Assembly: GCA_034670405.1 (NCBI GenBank)
Contig: JAXDDX010000346.1
Coordinates: 94,977-158,976, forward strand
Length of the DNA stretch: 64,000 bases
Source: Hoplostethus atlanticus
Lineage: Eukaryota > Chordata > Actinopteri > Trachichthyiformes > Trachichthyidae
Reading direction: 5' to 3'
Shown: in pieces, positions 35,520 to 47,310 of the stretch
How positions within the stretch are numbered: the stretch's first letter is position 1
How the letters are laid out: each line of letters opens with the position of its first letter
Notes under the pieces: generated by a model
What the model was told of the DNA's origin: nothing
Seen by the model: only the letters and a program-made list of their open reading frames with translations
Database searches by the model: none
Translations under genes and position numbers: made by a program

Positions 35520-35708
35520 TTCTTGCCCAGATGCTTTGCCACATCCGAGCGGCGGAAGCCTTCCAGGTTGTAGAGCCGTCGAGCAAGGCGTCGCGCCCCC
35601 TCCTGGTCACCCCGGCTGCCATTATGCAGTGTGTCGGTGCTGTCCTTGAGTCGATCCATGTCAGAGTGCCAGTCAGACAGGGCTGCCCTTACCTCTGCAT
35701 CATTGCTG
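35520..35708 (-). CDS. PSD/EFA6-family ARF6 exchange factor, start of Sec7 domain (first exon seen)
   Basis: A 189-bp minus-strand exon. The acceptor is TTTTTCTAG (an alternative CAG three bases in would give 186 bp) and the donor is GTGAGT. It reads SNDAEVRAALSDWHSDMDRL, then ARRLARRLYNLEGFRRSDV and AKHLGK. RLxxLEGFxxSDVAxHLGKNN is the diagnostic opening of the EFA6-type Sec7 domain. It ends with two bases of an Asn codon completed by the exon at 28863. The gene runs leftward; more 5' exons, encoding the long N-terminus, were not found to the right. Paralogue is uncertain among psd, psd2, psd3 and psd4. Confidence 0.93.
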
Positions 35709-36902
35709 CTAGAAAAAGGATGGATAGCGATGGAGAGGAGAAGAACAAAAAGTAAAGAGAAAGTTAGGGGGTGACAGTCGGAGCAAGGGATGGAAAAGAG
35801 AAAAGTGAGAGATCAGGGGTTAGGAGCAAGAGAGAGACAGGGAGACCAGATGGAGTGCAAAGAGACAGGGAAATGGATGGAAGGATGGGGGGGAAAAGAA
35901 GCAAAGAAAAGATGAAAATCACAGTGCACACAAAAAGGAAACTGCACCCATTACCGGAGTTCACACCTTGAGCAAACCAATAGTTCATGCCCCATCAAAC
36001 ACAGACTATGTAATGCAACAAAAATCTCAAAGGGACAGCAATGAGTCCCCAAACACAGTCAAACAAAGATCTGTCACTGACCAACAGTGAGGAATTATGA
36101 GAATCTTAATGTCAATCATTTTCTGTGGGATACCAGGATAGGGATGAGGAAGTCTAGCTGGCCCAACAGGTTGGTTATGCAACCACTGTGATCTTTACGA
36201 GATAGGCCAAATAAAAGAGCTGGGCCCCGTTTCACGTACGTGAACCGGATTAGTTTGTTGACAATTTGGGATAAACCCAAAATTTTCCGTTTCACGAAGC
36301 AAGTTCACAATTTAGCCAGACTTGTTACTGTGGCAACAGTGTCTTAAGCCCAAACCTGCAAAAAACACAAGCTTAAATTCAAGTTAGCTGGATAATTTGA
36401 ACATACAAAAGCCACCCGGTGACATCACACAGACGCGACAGCAGAAAATAGCACACCGTTTGTAAGACATGTTAGTACATGTTAGTACATGTTTTTCATA
36501 GTCTTAGTACATGTTTTTCATAGTCTAGTACGTTTTTCATAGTCTTGTCTTTTATTCTTGGATCTTGTGACTTTGTTTTGTGATTTTATCTTGTGTTGTT
36601 TTGTTGTAACATAGTTCTATTTTGTATGTGTTACATTGCAATCAGGTAAAATCTGAGGTAAATCATTGTAAAAGAGAGCTCGCTCTCAATTGTCTTCCCT
36701 GAATAAATAAAGGTTTCAATCAAAGAGAGGTTCTTGACGATGAAGGTAATTGTAATGAGAGCATTTAAAAGGAAATGTGTTTTTCAAGATCCTTTACGGA
36801 CAATTGTCGGAAGTCCTCTTATGCATTTAATTTATCTGCAATTTTCTGCCAGGCTTCCTCCCAATCTAGCTGCTCATGAAGATTTCTATTTCTGCTTCAT
36901 AA
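35709..36902. other. Host intron or upstream sequence with small duplications
   Basis: No exon was recognised. At 36472-36548 the phrase TAGTACATGTTTTTCATAGTC is repeated about three times. At 36226-36300 a GGGCCCCGTTTCACG... block may be the end of an old MITE, but no partner end was found. Confidence 0.35.
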
Positions 36903-37852
36903 GGCAAGGCAAGTTTATATAGCACATTTCATACACAAGGCCATTCAAAGTGCTTTACATAGAGAATAAAATACATTAGAAAAGAAATACAACATGAGAT
37001 AAAAAGAGAATAAAAGAAGATTTAAAAGAGAATATAAAAGTTGGCAAACTCTAAAAATATATTGTTTTTCATATGTGGTGCGGAACATACAAGTTTTAAG
37101 CCTAGTTTTAAAGGTAGTCAGGGTTGGAGCATGCCTGAGATGGTCTGGAAGTATGTTCCAGGTATGTGTAGCATAATAACTGAAAGCTGCTTCACCATGT
37201 TTTGTTCTAACCCTGTGAACAGTTAGCATGTCTGCCCCAGAAGGCTTAAGGGTTCTAGGGGGTTCATAAGGAACCAGTAGGTCTGAGATGTATTTTGGTC
37301 CCAGACCATTAAGTGCTTTGTATACTAGCAGATGTATTTTTAAGTCAATTCTCTGCCCTATTGGGAGCCAATGCAGAGACCTAAGAACTGGTGTAATGTG
37401 TTCATATTTCTTAGTTTTTGTAAGAACTCTATCAGCGTTTTGAATAGCTGTTGAAGTGCCCCTTTGGTTAGACCTGAGAAAAGGCCATTGCAATAGTCTA
37501 GTCTACTGGAGATAAAAGCGTGAATGAGCTTTTCTATGTATTGTTTTGGCATGAATCCCCTGATTCTGGCTATGTGTTTAAGATGATAATAGGCTGACTT
37601 TTAGGATCAGCATCTAATATTACACCTATAGATTTCTGGCCTGCCATTTAGTCTGTAAAGATAGGGAATCAAGGTGAGCTCTAACTTTCAGACTTTATTT
37701 ATGGGTGCTTAACACCTCCGTTTTCTGAAGAAAATGTTCTTGCATCCAATCATTGATTTGAGCAATGCATTGACATAGTGAGTTGATGGAAACATAGTCA
37801 CTAGGTGAAAGAGCTGTATGGATTTGGGTGTCGTCCGCATAGTTATGGTATG
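36903..37852 (-). pseudogene. L2-like LINE ORF2 3' half
   Basis: Minus strand. The catalytic box YHNYADDTQIH is at about 37852-37820, then a region with breaks. A long open frame at 37493-36945 reads ADRVLTKTKKYEHITPVLRS, LHWLPIGQRIDLKI, VYKALNGLGPKYISDLL and RTKHGEAAFSYYATHTWN, the characteristic C-terminal region of L2/Rex-type LINEs. The tail near 36903 (GCAAGGCAAGTTTATATAGC on the plus strand) is a common LINE 3' module. Truncated before the endonuclease and bounded at 37853 by Helentron-like sequence. Confidence 0.8.
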
Positions 37853-37856
37853 TTAT

Positions 37857-37893
37857 TAGGGTTCAAACCCCGGAGGGGTAGAACCCTATTGTT
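37857..37893. repeat. Palindromic terminus of a second Helentron-like family
   Basis: AGGGTTCAAACCCC GGAGGGG TAGAACCCT is an imperfect palindrome preceded by TATT. Architecture parallels the TAGTGGGATTGC palindromes that follow, so it may be the 5' end of another rolling-circle element. No downstream body could be defined. Confidence 0.4.
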
Positions 37894-37909
37894 TTTCACC
37901 TCGGTTTAT

Positions 37910-38302
37910 TAGTGGGATTGCTGTGTGTAGTGACTATTTGCTACTCAAAGTCACTGAGGGATTGCTAGACTGGGAAAACTAAGTTTGGACGCGTGAACTC
38001 AATACAGAGGACTTCTGTAGCGTTTAAGACTGTTTATTCTAATAATAAAGCAATACAACAGAACAAAGGCGTGTGCATGGCTACACGGTCAAAAACTGTG
38101 TGCTCATCCCGGTCTCAATCACCTGCAATCACTCTCACCTTCACCTGTGAGCTCACCTATATGCCTTTCTGCACCCATACACCACCAAGTGTTCAAAAGA
38201 CAATTACAACAAATAAACAATAAATAATCAATAACCAAACATATATAATGGCTGCAACACTGTGTAAACAGCAAACCCACTATTGTAATCCGACCTACTT
38301 AT
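37910..38302 (+). mobile_element. Helentron-like 5' fragment carrying a nested solo LTR
   Basis: Opens TAGTGGGATTGCTGTG, is interrupted by a solo LTR, and continues AACAGCAAACCCACTATTGT after it. Without the LTR this forms the same 5' inverted repeat as copy 2 at 40563. It then runs straight into copy 1, so it is a 5' partial copy at the head of the tandem train. Confidence 0.6.
37926..38259 (+). mobile_element. Solo LTR nested in the Helentron-like 5' end
   Basis: 334 bp, starting TGTAGTGACT and ending GGCTGCAACA. It is flanked by CTGTG on both sides (37921-37925 and 38260-38264), and an AATAAAGC signal lies near 38044. The perfect 5-bp duplication and its exact position inside the Helentron terminus show that it inserted later. 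Confidence 0.75.
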
Positions 38303-40561
38303 TAGTGGGATTGCTGTGTAACAGCAATCTTGCATACTTATTATTATTCTTCTTCCGTGCGTTTCTTTGCTCACCTGTAACCAGAAAACCGATTGTGCCA
38401 CATATGTGGTTCAGGTATCGAAATGTGGGTAATTTTGTGTACCTTTATGGAAATTCGTAACATTGGCAGAAATCCGCACGATTCAGAAGTTATCGCAGAT
38501 TTTCGCGAATTTTAAAAACGTGGTCGGCGCCTAACTTGTCCCGCAGATTTCGAGCTACGTGCAAGTGTCATATGTCAAAATGACCGGAATTATCTAATTA
38601 TGTGTAGAAGGGTGCTATGTCTTTTCTAAGAGATACTAGTAGTACTTTAGGAATTATGCAGTATTTTGTTGTTTGCTGAGTCAGCAAAAGAGCTGGGACT
38701 AAATACACATGCCGCCATTTTGGATCTAGGCGGCCATTTCGGATCCAGACCCATAGACCTCCATGTATTTTGAACTCCCATAGACTTCAATGTATTTTGT
38801 AGTCTCATAGACTTTGTAATGCAACTGCATTCAACTTCATTCAACATTCTACTACTACTACAACACCACCATTTTGGATCTAGGTGGCCATTTTGGATCC
38901 AGGCCACCATTTTAGATCCAGAGAGTACACCTTAGCAATCACATAGACCTCAATGTATTTGTAATGCAACTGCATTCTACCTCATACAACTTTCAAGTAC
39001 TACTACTAGTACTACTACAGATGCTGCCATTTTGAATCCAGGTGGCCATTTTGGATCCAGCTAGTACACCCTAGCAATCACATAGACATCAATGTATTTG
39101 TAATGCAACTGCATTCAACTTCATACAACTTTCAAGTACTACTACTAGTACTACTACAGATGCCGCCATTTTGGATCCAGGCAGCCATTTCGGATCCAGA
39201 CCCATAGACCTCCATGTATTTTGAACTCCCATAGACTTCAATGTATTTGTAATGCAACTGCATTCAACTTCATTCAACATTCTACTACTACTACTAATAC
39301 TACTACAACGCCACCATTTTTGACCTTGGTGGCCATTTTGGATCCAGACCCATAGACTTCAATGTATTTTGTAGTCTCATAGACTTCAATATATTTGTAA
39401 TGCAATGTAATTGTAATTTGTAATGATCTTGGTGGCCATTTTGGATCCAGACCACCATTTTAGATCCAGCTAGTACACCTTAGCAATCATATAGACCTCA
39501 ATCTATTTGTAATGCAACTGCATTCAACGTCATTCAACTTTCAAGTACTACTACTAGTACTACTACAATTGCCACTATTTTGGATCCAGGTGGTCATTTT
39601 TGATCCAGCTACTACACGTTAGCAATGACATATTAGACCTTAGCAACGACTTACAAACAACATAGGAACCAACTATGACACCCTAGCAAGCAACTATGAC
39701 ACTCTAGCAACCAACTATGACACCCTAGCAACGGCCCAGGACACACTACCAACGGCCCAAAACACCTTAGCAACACCCTAGCAACACCCTAACAACGGCC
39801 TAGGACACCCTAGCAACGGCCCAGAACACCCTAGCAACACCCTAGCAACGGCCCAGGACACCTTAGCAACACCCTAGCAACGGCCCAGGACACCCTAGCA
39901 ACGGCCCAGGACACCCTAGCAACACCCTAGCAATGGCCCAGGACACCCTAGCAACACCCTAGCAACGGCCTAGGACACCCTAGCAATGGCCCAGGACACC
40001 ATAGCAACACCCTAGCAACGGCCCATGACACCCTGGCAACACCCTAGCAACGGCCCAGGACACCCTAGCAATACCCTAGCAACGGCTTAGGACACCCTAG
40101 CAAGGGCCCAGGACACCCTAGCAACACCATAGCAACAGCCTAGGATACCCTAGCAACGGCCCAGGACACCCTAGCAACACCCTAGAAACGGCCCTAACCA
40201 CCCTAGCAACTGCCGAGGACACCCTGGCAACACCCTAGCAATGGCCCAGGACACCCTAGCAACACCCTAGCAACGGCCTAGGACACCCTAGCAACGGCCC
40301 AGGACACCCTAGCAACACCCCAGGACAGCCTAGCAACATCCTAGCAACGGCCCAGTACACCCTAGCAACACCCCAGGACAGCCTAGCAACACCCTAGCAA
40401 CGGCCCAGGACACCCTAACAATGGCTTAGAACACCCTCGCAACCAGCTAGAAACATCCTAGCAACCACCTTTAATATCCCTTTAAGCTTAGCACATGTAC
40501 ATACTTTGCGGTTTGCCCGTACAGCAATCCCATGCATTTTCCACAGGAAATGCATTTCTAG
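38303..40561 (+). mobile_element. Helentron-like rolling-circle element, copy 1
   Basis: The 5' end TAGTGGGATTGCTG has its complement CAGCAATCCCA near the 3' end, not at the very end, giving asymmetric inverted repeats. The 3' end has the hairpin ATGCATTTTCC/GGAAATGCAT (40532-40555) followed by CTAG and then TT. These are hallmarks of the Helentron (Helitron2) group. The interior holds a ~300-bp conserved leader (from CTTCCGTGCG), Helentron-specific ~150-bp units (CCGCCATTTTGGATC...) and a long CCTAGCAAC minisatellite. No Rep/helicase is encoded, so it is non-autonomous. Confidence 0.7.
39650..40475. repeat. CCTAGCAACGGCCCAGGACAC minisatellite, array 1
   Basis: More than 25 tandem or interleaved units built from ACACCCTAGCAAC and GGCCCAGG, with alternating short (ACACCCTAGCAAC) and long units. 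Lies in the 3' third of Helentron copy 1. Confidence 0.85.
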
Positions 40562-41089
40562 TTAGTGGGATTGCGCAATGCAATCCCACTATTGTAATCC
40601 TGTGTGTTTAATATTATTAAACTTCCGTGCGTTTTTTTGCTCACCTGTACAGCGAAACCGTGTGTATCACATATGTGGTTCAGGTATCGAAATGTGCGCA
40701 ATTATGCGAAGTGGGTTGCTTTTGCATAAAACACGCAGAAATTCTCACGACCCACGAGTTATCGCAGAAAAACATGGTTTTTAAAAAACGCGGTTGAAGT
40801 GTATCTCCTCCCGCAATTTTCGAGATACATGCACGTGTCATATGTCAAATGTCCGGAATTATGTGTAGAAGTGTGCTATGTCTTTTGTAAGAGATACTAG
40901 TAGTACTTTGGGAATTATGCAGGATTTTGTTGTTTGCTGACTCGGCAAAACAGCCGAAAACAGCTGGGACTGGATACACAATCCGCCATATTGGCTCTTA
41001 GACGGCCATTTCGGATACCCATAGACTTCCATGTATTTTGTAGTCGCATAGACTTCAATGTATTTGTAAGGCAACTGCATTCAACTTCA

Positions 41090-42405
41090 TTCAACATTCT
41101 ACTACTACTACTACTACTGCCACTACAACGCCGCCATCTTGGCTCTAGGCGGCCATTTTGGCCCCAGACCCATATACCTCCATGTATTTTGAACTCCCAT
41201 AGACTTCCATGTAGTCTCATAGACTTCAATGTGTTTGTAATGCAAGTGCATTCAACTTCATACAACTTTCAAGTACTACTACTACTGCCACTACAACACC
41301 GCCATCTTGGCTATAGGCGGCCATTTTGGCTCGAGACCCATACACCTCCATGTATTTTGAACTCCCATAGACTTCAATGTTTTTGTAATGCAACTCCATT
41401 CAACTTCATTCAACATTGTACTACTACTACTACTACTGCCACTACAACACCGCCATCTTGGCTATAGGCGGCCATTTTGGCTCGAGACCCATAGACCTCC
41501 ATGTATTTTGAACTCCCATAGACTTCCATGTAGTCTCATAGACTTCAGTGTGTTTGTAATGCAAGTGCATTCAACTTCATACAACTTTCAAGTACTACTA
41601 CTACTGCCACTACAAAACCGCCATGTTGGCTCTAGGCGGCCATTTCGGCTCGAGACCCATAGACCTCCATGTATTTTCAACTCCATAGACTTCAATGTTT
41701 TTGTAATGCAACTCCATTCAACTTCATTCAACATTCTACTACTACTACTGCTACTGCCACTACAACACCGCCATCTTGGCTCTAGGCGGCCATTTTGGCT
41801 CGAGACCCATAGACCTCCATGTATTTTGAACTCCCATAGACTTCAATGTTTTTGTAATGCAACTCCATTCAACTTCATTCAACATTCTACTACTACTACT
41901 GCTACTGCCACTACAACACCGCCATCTTGGCTATAGGCGGCCATTTTGGCTCGAGACCCATAGACCACCATGTATTTTGAACTCCCATAGACTTCAATGT
42001 TTTTGTAATGCAACTCCTTTCAACTTCATTCAACATTCTACTACTACTACTGCTACTGCCACTACAACACCGCCATCTTGGCTATAGGCGGCCATTTCGG
42101 CTCGAGACCCATAGACCTCCATGTATTTTGAACTCCCATAGACTTCAATGTTTTTGTAATGCAACTCCATTCAACTTCATTCAACATTCTACTACTACTA
42201 CTGCTACTGCCACTACAAGACCGCCATCTTGGCTATAGGCGGCCATTTCGGCTCGAGACCCATAGACCTCCATGTATTTTGAACTCCCATAGACTTCAAT
42301 GTTTTTGTAATGCAACTCCATTCAACTTCATTCAACATTCTACTACTACTACTGCTACTGCCACTACAACACCGCCATCTTGGCTCTAGGCGGCCATCTT
42401 GGCTC
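41090..42405. repeat. Tandem 151-bp unit array
   Basis: Units containing CACCGCCATCTTGGCT, GGCGGCCATTTTGGCTC, CATAGACCTCCATGTATTTT and TTCAACATTCTACTACTAC repeat with a 151-bp period, most regular at 41700-42400. The open frames across them (LETHRPPCILNSHRLQC repeats) are a by-product of a period that shifts frame by one each unit. Not coding. Confidence 0.8.
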
Positions 42406-42424
42406 CAGCTACTACATGTTAGCA

Positions 42425-43010
42425 ATGACATATTAGACCCTAGCAATGACTTATAAACAACATAGGATCCACCTAGGACACCCTAGCAACCAACTATGAC
42501 ACCCTAGCAACCGCCTATGACACCCTAGCAACAGCCTAGAACACCCTAGCAACGGCCCAGGACACCGTAGCAACACCCTAGCAACGGCCCAGGACACCCT
42601 AGCAACACCCTAGCAACGGCCGAGGACACCCTAGCAACAGCCCAGGACACCCTAGCAACACCCTAGCAACGGCCTAGGACACCCTAGCAACACCCTAGCA
42701 ACACCCTAGCAACGGCCCAGGACACCCTAGCAACACCCTAGCAACGGCCTAGGACACCCTAGCAACGGCCCAGGACACCCTAGCAACGGCCTAGGAGACC
42801 CTAGCAACACCCTAGCAACGGCCTAGGAAACCCTAGCAACGGCCCAGGACACCCTAGCAACACCCTAGCAACGGCCTAGGACACCCTAGCAACGGCCCAG
42901 GACACCCTAGCAACGGCCTAGGACACCCTAGCAACGGCCCAGGACACCCTAGCAACGGCTTAGGACACCCTAGCAACGGCCTAGCACCCACCTAGGACAC
43001 CCCGGTACAC
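42425..43010. repeat. CCTAGCAAC minisatellite, array 2
   Basis: Same unit family as 39650-40475, in copy 2 of the Helentron-like element, with alternating ACACCCTAGCAAC and GGCCTAGG/GGCCCAGG units. Confidence 0.85.
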
Positions 43011-43115
43011 CAGCTGGCACACCTTAGCGACCGCCCGGTACAACAGAGTCACATATACTTCGCGGTTTGCCCGTCCAGCAATCCCACGCATTTTCCGCGG
43101 GAAATGCATTTCTAG

Positions 43116-44058
43116 TTATTATTCTTCTTCCGTGCGTTTTTTTGCTCACCTGTAGCGCGAAAACCACTTGTGCCAAAGATGTGGCTCAGGTATCGAAACA
43201 TGCGTCATTTTGAGGAGCATTATGGAAATTCGTAACATTTGAAGAAATTCGCACGATTTATCGCAGAAAAACACGGTTATTAAAAACGCGGTCGCCGTGC
43301 TACTTGTCCCGCAGTTTTCGAGCTACATGCACGTATCATATGTCAAACTGTGCGGAATTATGTGGGGAGGTGTGCTATGACTTTTCTAAGAGATACTAGT
43401 AGTACTTTAGGAATTATGCAGTATTTTGACTTACCATGACTCAGCAAAAAATGCCGACAAACTTGTCGTCGCATAGACTTCAATGTATTTGTAAGTGCAA
43501 CTGCGTGCCATGTTGGATCTAGGTGGCCATTTCGGATCCAGACCCATAGACCTCCATGTATTTTGAACTCCCATAGACATCAATGTATTTGTAATGCAAC
43601 TGCATTCAACTTCACAGAACTTTGAAGTACTATGACTAGTACTACTACAAATGCTGCCATTTTGGATCAAGGTGGCCATTTTGGATCCAGACCACCATTT
43701 TAGATCCAGAGAGTACACCTTAGCAATCACATAGACCTCAATATATTTGTAATGCAACTGCATTAAACTTCATACAACTTTGAAGTACTATGACTAGTAC
43801 TACTACAAATGCCGCCATTTTGGATCAGGCGGCCATTTTGGATCCAGCCACCACGTTAGCAATGACATATTAGACCCTAGCAACGTAGGAACCAACTATG
43901 ACACCCTAGCAACGGCCCAGGACACCCTAGCAACACCCTAGCAATGGCCTAGGACACCCTAGCAACGGCCCAGGACACCTTAGCAACACCCTAGCAACGG
44001 CCTAAGACACCCTAGCAACGGCCCAGGACACCCTAGCAACGGCCTAGGACACCCTAGA
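43116..44058 (+). mobile_element. Helentron-like element, copy 3 (truncated)
   Basis: Continues directly after copy 2 with the conserved leader (TTCTTCCGTGCG, GCTCACCTGTAGCGCG), a few CCATTTTGGATC units and a short CCTAGCAAC array (43865-44058). It lacks the TAGTGGGATTGC 5' end and the 3' hairpin. Third member of the tandem train. Confidence 0.65.
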
Positions 44059-46599
44059 AAGACGTTGTTTTTTTTCCTCTCGAAAAAAGTTACAGCACAG
44101 ATGCAGTTAGAACCATGCACTGCAGAGAGAGAAATGGAGAGAAAGAGATAGATAATTTACTTTGTAAAAGACATAAATTTTGTTGTTATGGAAGAGTTTA
44201 TTTTTTTGAGAAGTTTGTTTCATGGAGTTGGACACTCTTCTTCCTCATGGTGTGATAGTGTGTGCGCTGTACACGTCTGATGACTGCTGAATACATCGCT
44301 GCCAGTGTGGTAGGAGTGTTGTGGATCTGAAAACAGAATTGAACTGAACTACAGTACAAAGAACTAGAACTGAGTTTGAAAAGAACTGAAAAGAATATAC
44401 CACTTTGGTACTACATTACATTTATTTCAAGAATTTCCAATGTTATGTTGTTGTGATGATGTAATGTTCATTTGATGTTTAGATTGAAGAAAGGTGAATT
44501 TTATTGTATATTACCTGTCGGAGAAGAAAGTTAAAGCATTAAACCCAAAAGGTTATATCTCTGATTTACCTGTCATGGATTTTAAGGTTTACTTACCTGT
44601 TTACCTGTGAAGGAAAAATAATAAGACTTAACTCAGGGAATAAAATAAGACATAACCTATTAAGTGGTAGCACTAAGATCTAATAACACAAGAATTGAAA
44701 TTTTGCCAGAGTCAGTGTTCAGACGAATGTCATTCAACATCTTGACAAGTCTCAGTGCTATGAAATCCTGATTGAAAGTTGTCAGCGCAGCTATTCTTGA
44801 TCAGAAAGCCTTCAATAGGTAGTCTCGCCTCGCCTTGTGTTCATATAAGTGTGATCCTGTCCACTTTATAGCAGAGTGGGCTCACACAGTTAACCCGAGA
44901 TTACTTAATGCTGGATTGACTAATCAAATCGTAAACCATGTTCGTGAAATGAAGTAAACCCAACCTTGATTAACGAGCTAATTGGATCTGGCACGCATCA
45001 AATTATCCTGGATTGTTTAAGCCACATAGTGAAACAGCCTGTTTTCCACAAAACCAAATCCAATACTGCCTGCATGAAGTCCTTGGAAAAAACTATTAGT
45101 CTTAGTCTATTCTTAGTATTTGAGTCTAATGAGTGAGAAAACAATAAAACCTGAGTGCTTTTGTTGTTAAGTACCCACTACTTAGATAACTGTTGACTAA
45201 TGGCTCTATACTTGAGACATAGAGACAATGGCCGCTGTCCAACGAAAGTATATTTTTAAATTGTTGCACATTTTGAGGAAAGAGACAACCCTGTTTCCCA
45301 TTAATCTCTCACTGTTGTGTCCTTACAAACATTGATTTCAACCACATGGTGGACATGGCTTAGCTCTGGCTCATCAACTCACGTGGAGCTGAAAAGGCTA
45401 AAGCAGCCAAATGTTATTACTGTCTGAACCTACTCACTGCCATAGGTGTTTATGCATTAATTACACTATTTCTAGGAATTCTATCAGTGCCTCATCGATG
45501 GCACGTGCCTGCAAACAATCTGTAAATGGCTTTTATCAGCCAATAATATTGGCTGGCTGATAGATCTGTCAGGCCCTACACTGAACTCTCAACTGCTCCA
45601 GCTGCTCAATGGCCAACAGTAGAATACTGTTGTACTGGGCAGCTGCCAGTGGCCAACAGTAGAAGACTGTGGTTATACTGAGCAGCTCCCAGTGGCCAAA
45701 AGTGTAAGAAGGTTGTTATACTGGTCAACTATATGAATGTGAAGCAGAGTGTTCCTGGAAAAGAGCATAGAGCTCAGCAAACATTCCCTGGATAAATAAA
45801 TGTTATAAATGTTATGTTAAAAATATAATAACCAAGGCTTTCACAGAGATTGACAAGACCAGATTCTGGACTAACAGTAAGCCATGAAAGTGGATGGATG
45901 CTGCCTCTTTCAAAGAGCAGGATGCTCCTGCAGCAGCTGCAGTGGTAGCCTTTGGCAGTGAATGTCACTTAAACTGTTCAACATGCCACCAAGGACCATG
46001 AAGAGAGATGCTGTCAGAGCAGTTATGGCAGTCAGCCTGCCTACGTGCTGCCCACTTAATTTTCTGGGGTGGCTGACATTGTGGTGTGAGGACAACGAAT
46101 GGCAATACTGGGGTTATTTCACAAAGACAAAAAGTCCTATTCATCAAAGCTAATGTTGAGTAAAGAGGGGAACAAATTGGCTGTAGACTTTGCATGATAT
46201 TCCTCTACTCAGTCAAGTTGCCACGCCACAACTTGTCACTCATTTCAATGAGCTGTCTACCTTGAAATGGCATCTAGCCTGAGGGTGAGATAACTGGCAT
46301 ACGTAAAGCCACCACAGGCAATGAAGAAACAGAAAGCGAATGAAGAAACAGAAAGCGAATGCAGCCAATCTGCAATAAAATAAGCAGCTAACTTGTGATT
46401 TGTGTAATTTGTCTTGAGGTGAAGTAGGTGGAACACACAAGGCTTGAGGTCACATGTGTATATTAGGCTTGGGTATGAGGTACAGATTAGCAAATATGCA
46501 TTTATTGTTTGTTGGTTAGCTGTCAGACCCACTTTTGTCCAGAAAAAAATAGGAGTTACACAGAGAATGTAATTAGTGGGATCCACATACTTGATGGAA
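44059..46599. other. Non-coding stretch with small tandem duplications
   Basis: No gene recognised. At 45600-45725 a ~52-bp unit (CCAGTGGCCAACAGTAGAAGACTGT) is repeated about three times, and at 46316-46358 AATGAAGAAACAGAAAGCG occurs twice. Around 44820-45050 a block ending TAGTGAAACAGCC may be the end of an old MITE. Confidence 0.35.
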
Positions 46600-47310
46600 T
46601 ATACACTACATAGTATGTGGACATAAATTATGTGGACACCTGCTCGTCGAACAACCAAAATCATTAATATTAATATGGAGTTGGTCCCCCCTTTGCTGCT
46701 ATAACAGCCTCAAATATTCTTGGAAGGCTTTCCACTAGATGTTGGAACATTGTTGTGGGGATTTGCTTCCATTCAGCCAAAAGAGCATTAGTGAGGTCCG
46801 GCACTGATTAAGGCTGATTTATGCTTCTGCGTCTGCGTATCTGCATACATGTGCGGGAGTCGTCCACAGACGTCCCCATTGGTGTTTGCCAACATACTTG
46901 CACATAGCGTTAACACGTACAAGGGGGCAGTGTCGGATTTACTAAAGCTAACAGTACAGAAAACGAAGAAGAATCCAGATACGGAAACCCGTTTCACGCC
47001 CGGTAAACGTAAACAAAGACGTGCGCCACATTGTTGCGATTTGGGAGGTGTGCGCGTCTACGCGTCTGCTTACCCATAAAACCCTTCTCTGCATAGCTAC
47101 ACGGAGATGATTAGGTGTATCTACGCAGAAGTATAACTCAGCCTTTTGGCCTGGTTCACAGTTACTGTTGCAATTCATCCCAAATGTGGGGTTGAGTTCA
47201 GGGCTCTGTGCAGGCCAGTCAAGTTCTTCCACACCAATCTCGACAAACCATTTCTTTATGGACCTCGCTTTGTGCCCGGGGGGCATTAGAAGGGGTGTCC
47301 ACATGTCCAA
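46600..47310. mobile_element. Tc1-like relic with a nested MITE
   Basis: The left end has TAGTATGTGGACAT and TTATGTGGACACCTGCTCG, and the right end has GGTGTCCACATGTCC, a diverged inverted pair of a widespread fish Tc1-like family. ATATGGAGTTGGTCCCCCC and TGCTGCTATAACAGCC follow the left end. On the minus strand near 47213-47180 the reading LDWPAQSPELNP is the Tc1 transposase block. The centre is replaced by a 334-bp insertion. Confidence 0.75.
46811..47144. mobile_element. MITE nested in the Tc1 relic
   Basis: Ends AGGCTGATTTATGCTTCTGCGT and its near complement ACGCAGAAGTATAACTCAGCCT are inverted repeats of 22 bp. The flanks are TTA on the left and TTT on the right, an imperfect 3-bp duplication that would suit PIF/Harbinger. 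The interior is GC-richer and has no transposase. Confidence 0.65.

Larger units (their letters stand above)
40563..43115 (+). mobile_element. Helentron-like rolling-circle element, copy 2
   Basis: Starts immediately after copy 1. The 5' end is a perfect inverted repeat, TAGTGGGATTGC / GCAATCCCACTA, with a 5-base loop (40563-40591). It ends with hairpin GCATTTTCCGCGGGAAATGC and CTAG at 43112-43115. It shares the leader, ~151-bp units and minisatellite with copy 1 but has more 151-bp units. Head-to-tail tandem order fits rolling-circle replication or tandem insertion. Confidence 0.7.

Noticed and set aside
40934..42389. Repeated plus-strand frames of 76-182 codons
   Set aside because: They follow the 151-bp tandem repeat and carry no start context or domain; artefact of repeat period.
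38303..43115. CRISPR-like array from the regularly repeated CCTAGCAAC units
   Set aside because: Units are adjacent and interleaved, without unique spacers, in vertebrate DNA inside a Helentron-like element. It is a minisatellite.
36226..45050. A single large transposon bounded by GGGCCCCGTTTCACG (36.2 kb) and TAGTGAAACAGCC (45.0 kb)
   Set aside because: The two ends are only loosely similar, no duplication is visible, and unrelated elements fill the interior. They are more likely remnants of separate MITEs.
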